Assembly (NCBI GenBank): GCA_963422465.1
Contig: OY730169.1
Coordinates: 4,898,001 to 4,962,000, forward strand
Direction: 5' to 3'
DNA length: 64,000 nt
From: Lichina pygmaea
Lineage: Eukaryota > Ascomycota > Lichinomycetes > Lichinales > Lichinaceae
This document shows, piece after piece, positions 45,993-56,170 of this stretch. Position numbers and translations under genes: made by a program. Position 1 is the stretch's first letter; each line of letters begins with the position of its first letter. The notes beneath the pieces were generated by a model, which made no database searches, was not told where the DNA came from, and worked only from the letters and a program-made list of their open reading frames with translations.

Positions 45993-48526
45993 TTTTTATT
46001 TATTTTTTTATTTTATTTGATTCTTACACTGGTAGTAGCTTTACAGCCATGCAGATCTTCTAGCTAATAGTGAACTCCTTCAGAAAACCTTTGAAGGGAT
46101 AAAAACTGAAGGCAGGGTGTGACTAGGGAATGTAACAAAAGGAATCTTGAAGTTTCTGGTAAGAGAAGAGAATCTAGGTATTGGATTGGGAATAGTGGAG
46201 TTTGAAAGCTAGATTAAACTGGTTTAGTCTTTTCAAAGACATAAACCAGTACAAGAACTTCTGTAGTAGCTCTGGGTTTGAAATAATAGTGGTGAAGTCT
46301 TGGGGATTAAAAGAGACTTGTTGTCTTTGTCTTGAATAAAGAGAGCATGAAGAGGTGATATGTTTTGCAGTTTCTTCTGCTTGGCCACACACACATAGTG
46401 GGGTAGAGAAGTCAGGAACTCCAGCTCTGAAAAGAAAACTTGCCAGACCAATTCTTCCAGTCCTGATTTGCAGTAGCAGACTTGCCTCAGCTTTCTGTAA
46501 CTCTTTGTAGAGCTTCAGATTGTTTTTGTGTGGCTTTTGACAGAAAGTCTGCCAGTCTGGATAGCTTCTTCTTTTCTTCTCTTCCCATTGGTCTTCCCAC
46601 TCTTTAGTAAAGAGCTTTTGTAGTTCTTTCTTTGAACTAGCCTGGTTAGTAGTTATTTGACTTAACCAAGTGAATTTCCACTTAGGAGAGATAGTTGAGG
46701 ATTCCTTTAAAGGTTTCTTCAAGAGAGAGGCATAGCTGGAAATAGTGGAAAAGATACTGTCAAGAAAGTATTTGAGAGGGGAGTTTTGAATAGAAGAAAG
46801 AAAACAGGCAGTGCGAAATTTAAAGTAGAGGTCTAGAGGTGGAAGAAAAAGCTCACTCTCTAATAGAAAAGAAGGAGTGGCTTTGAAGGCACCCCCAATA
46901 AGTCTTAGGCATCTGTTTTGAAATGAAACAAGAGAAGAGATATTGGAGGATTTTCTTAGAGGGTTAAACCAGATCCCCACTGCATAGCTCAGTAGAGATC
47001 TCAGTATAGCAGTGTACACCAGACATGATGTGTGAACTGGAAAGCCCCAAGTAGAATAGGAAGTTCTAGAAAGAGAAGAGAGTGCTTTCTGTGCTTTTTG
47101 AAGAATAATCCTCTGGTGTTTGTGCCAGTGGAGCTTTGCATCTAGGTACACTCCAAGTACTCGCACTTCTTCTTTTGGTTTGAGAATCACATTCCCCAGT
47201 CTGAGCTTGAGCTGAAGATTGTCTGATCTTCTTCTGGAAAAATGAAGTATTTCATATTTCTCAGAAGAGAAGACCATTCCATGTCTTGCAGCCCATGATA
47301 GACATTTGAGGTGTGTGTTCTTTAACTTCAGAAGGTTACTTTTCAAGGAGTGACCAAAAGCAAGCAGATTTGTATCATCTGCAAACCCCAGGGCAGATAC
47401 ACCAGAAGAGGGAGTATGCACAGTCTCATGCAATTCAGAAATGTAGAATAGAAAAAGAATAGGGGATAATGGAGAACCTTGAGGAACTCCACAATGAATA
47501 GGAATTGAACAAGACTCAGAATCATCAAAGACAAGAGTGGTAGAGCACTTATCACAGAAGGAGTAGATCCAGGAAGCTAGCCAGGCAGGTATTCCTTTTC
47601 TTTTCAGAATTTGCTGTAGTATCTTGGGGAGAACTCTGTCATAGGCTCCTGAGATATCCAGTGAAAGTAGGGATGCAACCATGCCTTCCTTCCAGACTTT
47701 TTCCACTTGGGAGGTTAGAAGAAAAAGTGCTGCTTCTGTGGATCTTCCTTTCCTAAAGCCCATCTGGATATCTGGCAATAGTCCAGCTTCTTCTGCTATC
47801 TTGCTTAGTCTGGCTGCTGCAATAGCTTCCATCAGCTTGCCTGTTGTGTTTAGCAGAGCTATAGGGCGCCAGGCTTTAGCTTGATTGTAGGTTCCCTTGC
47901 CAGGTTTCCTCAAGCAGACTGTTTTTGCACTCTTAAATCTTTCAGGGAAGTACTCCAGTTTCCAGCATGTTGAAGTCAGAATAGCTAGAGCTTGGCAGAA
48001 CCTAGGCCCCAGAGCTCTCAGAAATCCATTTGGCAGCTTATCTCTCCCTCCTGCTGTGAAAGGTTTCTTCTTGGCCAGAATTTGCTCCACTTCTTCACAT
48101 GTTACCTCCTGGGAGAGCTGTATCTCAGAGATAGTCTGGGAGCTTTCTGAGCCTGGTTCTGGAACTAGAGCTTTTGGAAAGAACTGCTGTGAGAAGGCTT
48201 TAGTCTTTTCCTCAAAGGTTTTGGCTATTCCTTCTTGTGTTTCCAGGTCAGGAACCAGAGGAAGATCAGGAGTCTTGTTGGCTTTGGACCTTCCCCACTT
48301 TGCAAGCTTCCAGAACTTTGAAGAGCTGGCCAGCTCATGGATTTGGTGTCTGAAAGTGTTCTGTTTTCCATCTCTGACTGCCTTTTTCTTGAGCTTAGTT
48401 GCTTGCTCAAGTTCCTCTTGACTTGCTTGTCTTTTTTGCACTTTTCTTCTTACTCTTCTTTCCTCTTTAACCTTGTTTTGGATCTCTTGATTCCACCAGG
48501 GAACTGAGTGGCCAGATTGCTTCTGA
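45993..48526 (-). mobile_element. LINE L-d2, 5'-truncated, inserted in L-d1
   Basis: 2534 bp, with the 12-bp duplication GTAACTCTTTGT (45981-45992, 48527-48538) and a T-rich run on plus (the A-rich tail) at 45993. It is a copy of the same family as its host. The 5' end is lost inside ORF2, before the reverse transcriptase. Confidence 0.93.
46174..48526 (-). CDS. L-d2 ORF2 fragment, reverse transcriptase open throughout
   Basis: About 784 codons without a stop. Contents: QNKVKEERRVRRKVQ region, then reverse transcriptase with YNQAKAWRPIALLNTTGKL, SLDISGAYDRVLPKI, GVPQGSPLSPILFLFYISEL and GVSALGFADDTNLLAFG; later GVYLDAKLHWHKHQ, and the C-terminal CVCGQAEETAKHITSSC. The computed frame begins further right (48615), but those residues belong to L-d1 and element C. 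The N-terminal endonuclease is missing, so it cannot act alone. It is the best-preserved reverse transcriptase in the window. Confidence 0.88.
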
Positions 48527-50566
48527 GTAACTCTTTGTAGAGCTTCAGATTGTTTTTGTGTGGCTTTTGACAGAAAGTCTGCCAGCCTGGATAGCTTCAC
48601 CTCAAAGAAGTACAATCCTTCCTAGGATTTGCAAACTTCTACTGATGATTCATCAAGGACTACTCAAGAACAGCAGCAGTCTTGACAGAATTAACCAGAA
48701 AGAAGGAATCTTTCAGGTGGGGGGAGAGCCAACAAGCAGCCTTCCAGGAGTTGAAGAATAAATTCATCTCCGCACCTATTTTGGCATTATTTGACTCTGA
48801 GAAGAGGATTATTTTGGAGACTGATGCCTCAGACCAAGCATTGGGATCCTGCTTGTGTCAACCAGACGCTGAGAATCACTTACACCCTGTCGTATATCAA
48901 TCAAGAAAGTTCTCTGGCCCAGAACTGAGGTATGATGTTCACAACAAAAAGCTGTTAGTAATTGTCAACACATTCCAAGAATAGAGATTTTACTTGGAGG
49001 GGGCAAAATACACAGTAGACATGTACTTGGACCACAAGAACTTAGCTTACTTCACAACAACAAAGAAGCTAAACTGACAACAAGTTCAATGAGCAGAGTT
49101 GTTGGCATCATACAACTTTCAAATCCTCTACTGGAAAAGCACTGAAAATGCTTGAGCGGACGCACTCAGCAGATGACCAGATTTAATAGATAACAAAACA
49201 ACAGAGGAACACCCAATCCTAGCAACAAAAGGACAAACCCTGGTCTATACCCAACCTCAACTGGCAACAACTGAAACAAAGAGTCCACTCCTTACCCTTG
49301 GCCACAAGGCAGCAAACAAAAAGGAAATTGTGCCAGAAAGAGCACAAGAGGAGGTGATCTGGAGGTACCATGACAGGCCTTTGCACAGACACCCCGGGTA
49401 AGATAAAACCTTGGAGAAAATCCAAAGGAACTACCACTTCAACAGAATGAAGTGCAAGGTGACAGAGTTCATCTGCAACTGTGAACAGTGTGCGAAGAAC
49501 AAACTATCAAGACATAAGCCCTACAGGCAGGCACAGTAAATAGACCTACCCGAGGCACTATAGGAAACTATCATGATGGATTTTATAGTCAAGTTGCCAA
49601 AGTCAACAGACTCAGCAACAAAGGTGGTATATGATAGTATTTTGGTGGTTGTTGACAAGCTCACCAAATACGCCCACCTGGTCCTGTGGAAAGAGTCAGG
49701 AACTGCAAACAAACTTGCAAGTGTCCTGCTCAAAGAGCTGGTAAGCCACCAAGGGCTACCAAAAACAATTATCTCAGATCAAGACAAACTCTTCACCTTG
49801 AAATTCTGGAACATGTGGACAAGGCAACTTGGCATTGATATAAGGATGCCAACAGCCTACCACCCACAAACTGACAGACAAACTGAGCAGACAAACCAGA
49901 CAATAGAGTAGTATCTACAACACTACATCAACTACCAGCAGGATAACTGGGTGGAACTGCTACCAATAGCCCAGTTTGCGTACAACAACCAGCAACATAG
50001 TGTGACAGGGATAACACTGTTCTTTGCAAACTACAGAAGAAACCCCTGATGGCAGGCAACAGCAGGAGGCACTATTGTTGATGTTAACAAACTCACTGCT
50101 ATGCACAAGATGATGAAAACAACAATCAACTGTGCCCAGAACACCACTGCCCGCTGATTACATAACAAAAGGTTGAAGAGACCAACCCTGGAAAAGAAGG
50201 ATAAGATCTACCTATCAACAAAAAACCTGTGCTCAAAGTGACCAAGCAAAAAGCTGGACTATGTACAAATCAGACTATTTGAAATCAAGAAGTGCACTGG
50301 GAAAGTCAACTATCAACTGAGACTACCACAAAAAGCAAGGATACACTGAGTATTCCACGTCTCACTACTTGAACCAGCACCCAGTGACACAGAGATCAAG
50401 ACAGAATGGAACTTTGAGGATGATAAAGAAGAGTACAATGTTGAAAGAATCCTGGATAGTCGAAGAAACAGACAGAAAACTGAGTACCTGATGAAGTGGT
50501 TAGGATTTGATGAAGAGGAGAATTTGTGGGAACCAACCAAGAACTTCAGCTCTGCGATGAACCAGA

Positions 50567-50995
50567 TTTTTTTGATTTGATTCTTACACTGATTCAGCTG
50601 TTAAGCCATACAGAACTTCTTGAAGGATTTTTGTCTCTGGTAGACTTGACTCGGGGACCTCACGTATTTACTGTACACCCTGTGGTTTGTAGTGTACGTA
50701 CTGTGGGAAAACCCCAAACCCTGTAGGGAAATAGGAAAACCACAGTAATGAGAGCTTTGTGGATCTTGACAGATATTGGGTGAGCTATTTCTTGAGGGTT
50801 TTCATACATCTTGCGAGGAGTACATCTTAGACAAGTTCTATAAATCTCAGAGGTTTTTGTGGCAGAATGTGGGGTGGGTCAGATTTGAACTGACAACTAG
50901 TTTAGTCAGGTTCTCCAGGCCTGACACCACTAGTTCCAGGTCATGGGTGCCATGTAGTGGGAAACTCTCACCAGCTTCCCGCTACACCATGCCAC
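50567..50995 (-). mobile_element. SINE copy 2 in the element C chromodomain region
   Basis: 429 bp, minus orientation, flanked by the 17-bp duplication CTCTGCGATGAACCAGA (50550-50566, 50996-51012). Confidence 0.93.
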
Positions 50996-51168
50996 CTCTG
51001 CGATGAACCAGAAGCTGGTGGATTACCACTGAGCAAACCTGCAGTGACTAGGTCTGACAGGGACAACAGCTCAAGAGAAGCTGAAGTCTCTGAAGAGAAG
51101 ACATCCTCAAAGGATAGTGGAGCAGCAGCCTGACTGGCCTCCTGTTCACAGATAATGTGGAGAGTCTC

Positions 51169-51564
51169 TTATTCCTGAGCATCAAGGGACTCTTGATCCT
51201 TGATAGCTGACAGCTTATGACAGATGGCATCAGCCTCCTTCTGTGAGAGATGACCCAGCTGCTGGCAGAGGCAGATCTGCCAGGGAAGCAACTTTGACAA
51301 TTGGTCATCAGTCTCCCACAGCTGAGCCTTGAGCTGCTTGCGCTCAAGTTCCATCTTCTTCCATTCTGATTCTGAGAGATGAAAGTTGCAGTGATGACTC
51401 TTCTTGATACACTGACAGCAAAAAGACAATGCAGAACTCACAGCACACTTAGCGTGGTCATGACAACAAGCACCACATGTGATTTTCAATTTCTTGCCTA
51501 TTTTGCCAATACAACAAGAGAGAGAACTGCGATGACAAGTACAAGTTGTCTGATCTTGGTTCAT
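51169..51564 (-). pseudogene. Antisense Zn2Cys6 ORF remnant of element C
   Basis: Sister of the frame in element B (56171-56743). The six cysteines keep C-x2-C-x6-C-x8-C-x2-C-x6-C, and a helical stretch follows (ESEWKKMELERKQLKAQL). It lies just inside the 3' LTR, opposite in strand to the element. Treated as a fossil. Confidence 0.65.
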
Positions 51565-51624
51565 GACAAAAGAGGAGCAGGGAGAAAAGAATCTGGGGAC
51601 AGAACCCTTGGAGGGAGAGGATAG

Positions 51625-52013
51625 TGTTAAGGTCTAGGCTGGAACAGCCTAGGTAAGTGAGGGAGGAGTGTTAGTTATACAGAACAACATCTGACTGATC
51701 TGGTGGACAAGCAAGAGCTAAGCGAGGAGCTTGTCCAGTGGACAAGCAGGAGCTAAGCGAGGAGCTTGTCCATGCAAAAGAATAATACCCCTCGGAGAAG
51801 ACCCCCCCCCTAGGGTATCTGTATAAAGACCACCCCAAGAGCCCGGAGGGATTAGCTCTCCAGGCTGAACACACATACACACATCGTACTGAGACAATAG
51901 TACAAAGAGAGTTACTTATCTGTCTATTTCTCTATCAAGTCCCTGTCTAGAATCCGCCCTGCAAAGCAACAGACTGTACTGGTTTCTGTGTGAACCTGGC
52001 CTGGTCTTTAACA
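51625..52013 (+). repeat. Element C 3' LTR
   Basis: 389 bp; exactly 70 bp (two 35-bp units) shorter than the 5' LTR. Confidence 0.9.
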
Positions 52014-53825
52014 CAGAGGTCCAGAGAGTGCCTGGGTTCCTGGTTCTATCTTGATCTTGTGGTCAACTCCTGGGTGTAGAGGAGGAAGCTTGTCAGTGTC
52101 ATCCTTGCTGAAGATGTCCAGGAACTTGTGCTACTGAGCAGGGAGCAGTGTGGCAGAATCCACACACTTCTTTGGCTTCAACACCTGCTCAATGTCTCTC
52201 AGAGAAACACTGAACACCTGGTGATCTGGCTTGGCAGCAAGGAGAGAAAATACAGCAGTATTGATGGGGATTAGCGTGGCAGAAAGAGACTTGGGATCCT
52301 GAGGCTTTCCAGCAGACATCTTGGCTTCAAGATCCAAAGAGATTGGATAGCCATTGTTTGACTTGAGGCATGTGGATCAGCAGTGATCTGACTTGAACAT
52401 GATTAAGGTGTTTGTCTAATCAATGTGTGGCCTGTGCTTCTGGAGCTATAGCATCCCCAGAATCACATCATAGTGAAGACCAGAAGACACAAAGAGAGAG
52501 ACTTCTTCCTGGTGCACACCATGTGCTGTGATCATAATTGTCTTGGTGAGATGTGTGGTTTGTGATGTCTTACCATCAAACAATCACAATGTGTGTGGGT
52601 AGGGGAGAGGTTCTTGGTGAAGAGATTACGCAAAGGAAGCACTAATGCAGTCAAATACTGAACAGCCAGAGTCAATAAGAGTATTGCACTTGAATTTCCC
52701 ATCTAGGATACAAGGAAGAAACAAGCACTTGCTGTCCAGTTGCTGGTCTGGAGACAGATAGCCAATATGGAGATTCTTTTCATGTCCTTGGGTGTGACGA
52801 TGACCAAGGACTACTTGTTTTCCGACTCTGGAGTAGTCTCAACAGTGGTAGACTTGGTGGTGGTTGTGGTGGTGGCAACAGCAAGCATGCTTTTCACTGG
52901 ACAGAAGGTTGAGACATAACCTTGGTTCCCACAGTAGAAGCAGAGGCCTTTGCTTCAGTGATGTTCTCACTCTTCTGGTGTCAGCTTAGAGTGGCTGAGA
53001 TCTATAGTAGGACTTGGTGGCTGTGGCGTGAAGGCTGGCTTGATGAACTCTGGACACAGAACTGAAGCTCCTGACTGTGGAACTGAGGCTTGGGTGGAAG
53101 GTGCTTGACATGGACAGTGAGAGTTGGCAGAAGTGGTACACAACTGGTTGTCCTACAGCTGGCATTCCTCAACAAGCTTCTGATAGCTGATGTCCTTGAG
53201 GTTGATGCTGACAAGCTGCTTGGCAAGCTCTTCAGAGACAGCACATCAAAGATAGTACTTCAAGGCCTTGTTGTTGAAGTCTGTGTGTGGAGTATACTGA
53301 TTGAACTCTGTGAAGAACTTGGCAAAGGAACAGTTGGCCTGACACAAGGCGATAAGCTTTCTCTGAGCTAGGAACTCTGGGTCTGGGTCAGAGAAGGTGT
53401 TCCGGAGATCTTGGACAATGTTGTGCCAGTCAATGTACTAGCCAGCTGTGATCTTAGCTGAGATGTAGGACTGCGCAGTGCCAGTTGTGCGTGAAAAGAC
53501 GTACGCAATCTGCGATGTTTCTGTGGGGTACCAGTCAGTGTTGAGTGTTATCTTGAGTGACAGTGACATGATAAAGCTCTCAAGCTTCTTATGCGTGATT
53601 TCTGTGTTTCCACCATCACCACTGAAGATCTCTGGGTCACCAGTGCATTCAGACTTGGACTTGGGAGTAGTGTTAGTAGCTTGAATTCACATGAACTCTG
53701 CAAATATATTGTGAAGGAACTTGTCATTTCCAGCAACTAGCATAGCTTGGTCTGGTTGTTAAGACATGACAAGGATGTGAACATGGCTTGGTGAAGTGTG
53801 TTATGGTTGGGTAGGTCTTTTGTAG

Positions 53826-54092
53826 TGTGACAAGGCAATAGCAGAGCAGAACTCAAGTCTAACTGATCTGGTAACCTTGACCTGACTTGGCTTGAGACTT
53901 GAGACTTGGATTGATGTACAAGACAAAAGACAAGGAAGGAAAAAAGGAAAGAAGAAGAGAAGAAGCTGGGGGAGCAGGAGGAGTTCTTATAGACAGGGGA
54001 TACAGTGGAGCAAACAGGCAACAGTGCGGATAGAACTTCCCGGCAAGGTGCGTGACTTGTGCCAGATATGCAACTGGGCCAGAACCGTGACA
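53826..54092 (-). repeat. Element D 5' LTR
   Basis: 267 bp, TGTGACAAGG..CCGTGACA. The next base to the right is L-b LINE 3' sequence. Confidence 0.88.
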
Positions 54093-54496
54093 CAAACTCC
54101 ACTATTCCCAACCTAATACCTAGATTCTCTTCTCTTACCAGAAACTTCAAGATTTCTTTTGTTACATTCTCTAGTCACACCCTGCCTTCAGTTTTTATCC
54201 CTTCAAAGATTTTCTGAAGAAGTTCACTATTAGCTAGAAGATCTGCATGGCTGTAAAGCTACTACCAGTGTAAGAATCAAATAAAAATAAATAAAAAATA
54301 TACATCAAGTATAGTGAGCTCAACTTGACTAGCTCAACACAGTATGCATATGCATCAAGACTTGCAAGCACAGCTTGACAAGCTTGACACAGCATGCATA
54401 TACATCAAGTCTTTCAAGCACAGCTTGACAGGCTTGACAGTGAGCAAAGTGAGCACAGCTTGCTGAGCTTGAAAACTGACCACTATATAGTCAGGT

Positions 54497-54932
54497 GGGG
54501 TGGCATGGTGTAGCGGGAAGCTGGTGAGAGTTTCCCACTACGTGGCACCCATGACCCGGAACTAGTGGTGTCAGGCCTGGAGAACCTGACTAAACTAGTT
54601 GTCAGTTCGAATCTGACCCACCCCACATTCTGCCACAAAAACCCCCGAGATTCATAGAACTTGTCTAAGATGTACTCCTCGCAAGATGTATGAAAACTCC
54701 CAAGAAATAGCTCACCCAATATCTGTCAAGATCCACAAAACCTTTATTACTGTGGTTTTCCTATTTCCCCTACAGGGTTTGGGGTTTTCCCACAGTACAT
54801 ACACTACAAACCACAGGGTGTACAGTAAATGTGTGAGGTCCCCGAGTCAAGTCTACCAGAGACAAAAATCCTTCAAGAAGTTCTGCATGGCTTAACAGCC
54901 AAATCAGTGTAAGAATCAAATCAAAATCAAAA
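54497..54932 (+). mobile_element. SINE copy 3 (plus strand, best to read)
   Basis: 436 bp between copies of the 12-bp duplication ATATAGTCAGGT (54485-54496, 54933-54944). The first 128 bases (54497-54624) are tRNA-like: GGGGTGG at the very 5' end pairs with CCACCCC at 54618-54624 (acceptor stem), TGGTGTAGCGG resembles box A, and GTCAG-TTCGAAT-CTGAC is a T-arm with box B. An unrelated body follows to about 54870. The last 50 bases (TCTGCATGGCTTAACAGCC.., CAGTGTAAGAATCAAAT) resemble the 3' end of the resident LINE. Transcription by RNA polymerase III is expected from boxes A and B. Confidence 0.9.
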
Positions 54933-55705
54933 ATATAGTCAGGTACAACTCTTCCCAGAACCACGTCCTTCAAGGACCATCATTTTTGACAAACACCACA
55001 ATTTATCATATATTCTGGAAAACAGCCGAGTTCCTCTCTGAAACCACTCAAACCTTAAGGTGAAAACCCATCACCTTTGAGAACCACACCTGTTTGTCAA
55101 AAGTTGTGATCTTGAATCCACGATCTTCTTTTTCAACAACCAGCAATCTACCCACAACCAGAGAGAGAGTCTCAGGATAAGAGGAATGGTTAGAGTCTGA
55201 CTGACTCTGGAGCTAGCAGAGTCTTTGGCTCAAGGAAAGTCTAGATAGGGGGTCTGGTCCCTAGTCTAGGTTAATACTTCTAGCTTTGCCCAGAGCTTAG
55301 TTGGAAAAAGCTGCCCAGAAAAGTCTAGTCTTGGGGATTGGTCCCAGGACTAGATTATTACTGCTAGGAAACCAGGTGACTCTTCTTTCTGGCAGTACTC
55401 TGCAGACAGAAAACACCCAACCAGTGCCAAACAATCTCTAACATGGCTCCCAAGAAGAAAAAACCCACCTCTTCAGAAAGTAACACCAGAGCTACACCAG
55501 CTATACTCTCCCAACCAGCTTCCAGTCTGCCTAGCACCCAGTCCAGCTCTCCTACCCTCCAACCAGCTCCCCAGAATGACTACAAACTAGTAGACTCCTG
55601 GATCAAAACCCAACCAGTCCCAGAATCTATTCTGAAAAGCTGGGAAAATATCAAAAAGAACTTCTTCTCTACAGAAGCCCAGTCTAGCTCTACTGGCCTC
55701 ACTAA

Positions 55706-56109
55706 TGTTAAGGGCCAGTCCACGTTCACACAGAATGTGGGTGGTCCTGTCTTCGACCGAGGAGGGCAGGGACTCAATAGATGAATAGCAAGTGGGGTAA
55801 CTCTCTTGCTATTGTCGCTCGTAATGTGCGTTCAGCCTGGAGAGCTAATCCCTCCGGGCTCTTTGGGGGTCTTTATACAGATGCCCCAAGGGGGGGGGTC
55901 TCCTCGAGGGGTATCATCCTTTTGCGTGGACGAGCTCCTCGCTTAGCTCCTGCTCGTCCACCGGACGAGCTCCTCGCTTAGCTCCTGCTCGTCCACTGGA
56001 CGAGCTCCTCGCTTAGCTCTTGCTTGTCCACCGGATCGGTCGGATGTTGTTCCGCATGACTAACACCTCTCCCTCGCTTACCTGGGCTGTTCCGGCCTAG
56101 GCCTTAACA
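55706..56109 (-). repeat. Element B 3' LTR
   Basis: 404 bp with three 35-bp units (ACGAGCTCCTCGCTTAGCTC..) against one in the other LTR. On minus, a TATAAA string lies at about 55870. Confidence 0.93.
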
Positions 56110-56170
56110 CTATCCCCTCCCTCCAAGGGTTCTGTCCCCAGATCCTTTTTGTTCCTGCTCCTCTTTTGCC

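Larger units (their letters stand above)
45488..48598 (-). mobile_element. LINE L-d1, 5'-truncated, split by L-d2
   Basis: Flanked by the 12-bp duplication ACCTCAAAGAAG (45476-45487, 48599-48610). Only 45488-45992 and 48539-48598 belong to it, about 565 bp of the 3' end of the L-a family, coding the last part of ORF2. Confidence 0.92.
41574..52013 (+). mobile_element. Element C: old Ty3/gypsy element (B/C family), carrying SINEs and LINEs
   Basis: LTRs 41574-42032 (459 bp) and 51625-52013 (389 bp), with 5-bp duplication CAGAG (41569-41573, 52014-52018). Parts: gag about 42074-43240, protease about 43700-44030, reverse transcriptase from about 44230, RNase H about 48800-49150, integrase about 49280-50200, chromodomain about 50420-51020, and an antisense zinc-cluster remnant at 51169-51564. 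Insertions: SINE 1, LINE L-d1 (with L-d2) and SINE 2. Without them it is about 6.4 kb, like element B. Heavily broken (dozens of breaks) and CpG-poor, hence much older than B. Confidence 0.9.
38303..54092 (-). mobile_element. Element D: old Ty3/gypsy LTR retrotransposon, split by element C
   Basis: LTRs 53826-54092 (5', 267 bp) and 38303-38604 (3', 302 bp with an internal duplication of about 29 bp). On the minus strand: gag about 53800-52900 with a CCHC knuckle (CFYCGNQGYVSTFC), protease about 52700-52400, reverse transcriptase about 41560-40800, RNase H about 40700-40350, integrase about 40200-39100, and the start of a chromodomain at about 38870. No antisense zinc-cluster ORF. Heavily broken (dozens of breaks). 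The flanks do not match each other (GGGAT left, CAAAC right). Confidence 0.85.
34244..54297 (+). mobile_element. LINE L-b, split by element D and its contents
   Basis: Flanked by the 13-bp duplication ATATACATCAAGT (34231-34243, 54298-54310). Present: 5' UTR, ORF1 (34738-36128), ORF2 start (36125-36747), an unrecognised 1.1-kb segment (36748-37863), the later part of the ORF2 reverse transcriptase (37864-38302), then element D, and the 3' end at 54093-54297. Two parts of the LINE are missing: about 1.4 kb around the unrecognised segment and 768 bp around element D. Confidence 0.88.
34088..54496 (+). mobile_element. LTR remnant E (Ty3 type, like element A LTR), split by LINE L-b
   Basis: 34088-34243 plus 54311-54496, about 340 bp in all. 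It begins TGTTACAACCCAGG, like the LTRs of element A, and its right part has CACTATATAGTC in the same setting, with repeated CTTGACAAGCTTGAC-like hairpin units. It is a related but distinct LTR. Its right end is cut by SINE 3 and LINE L-c, so it may continue outside the window. Confidence 0.6.

Noticed and set aside
46174-48615. A single 813-residue protein
   Set aside because: It crosses the borders of L-d2, L-d1 and element C; only the part left of 48527 belongs to one element.
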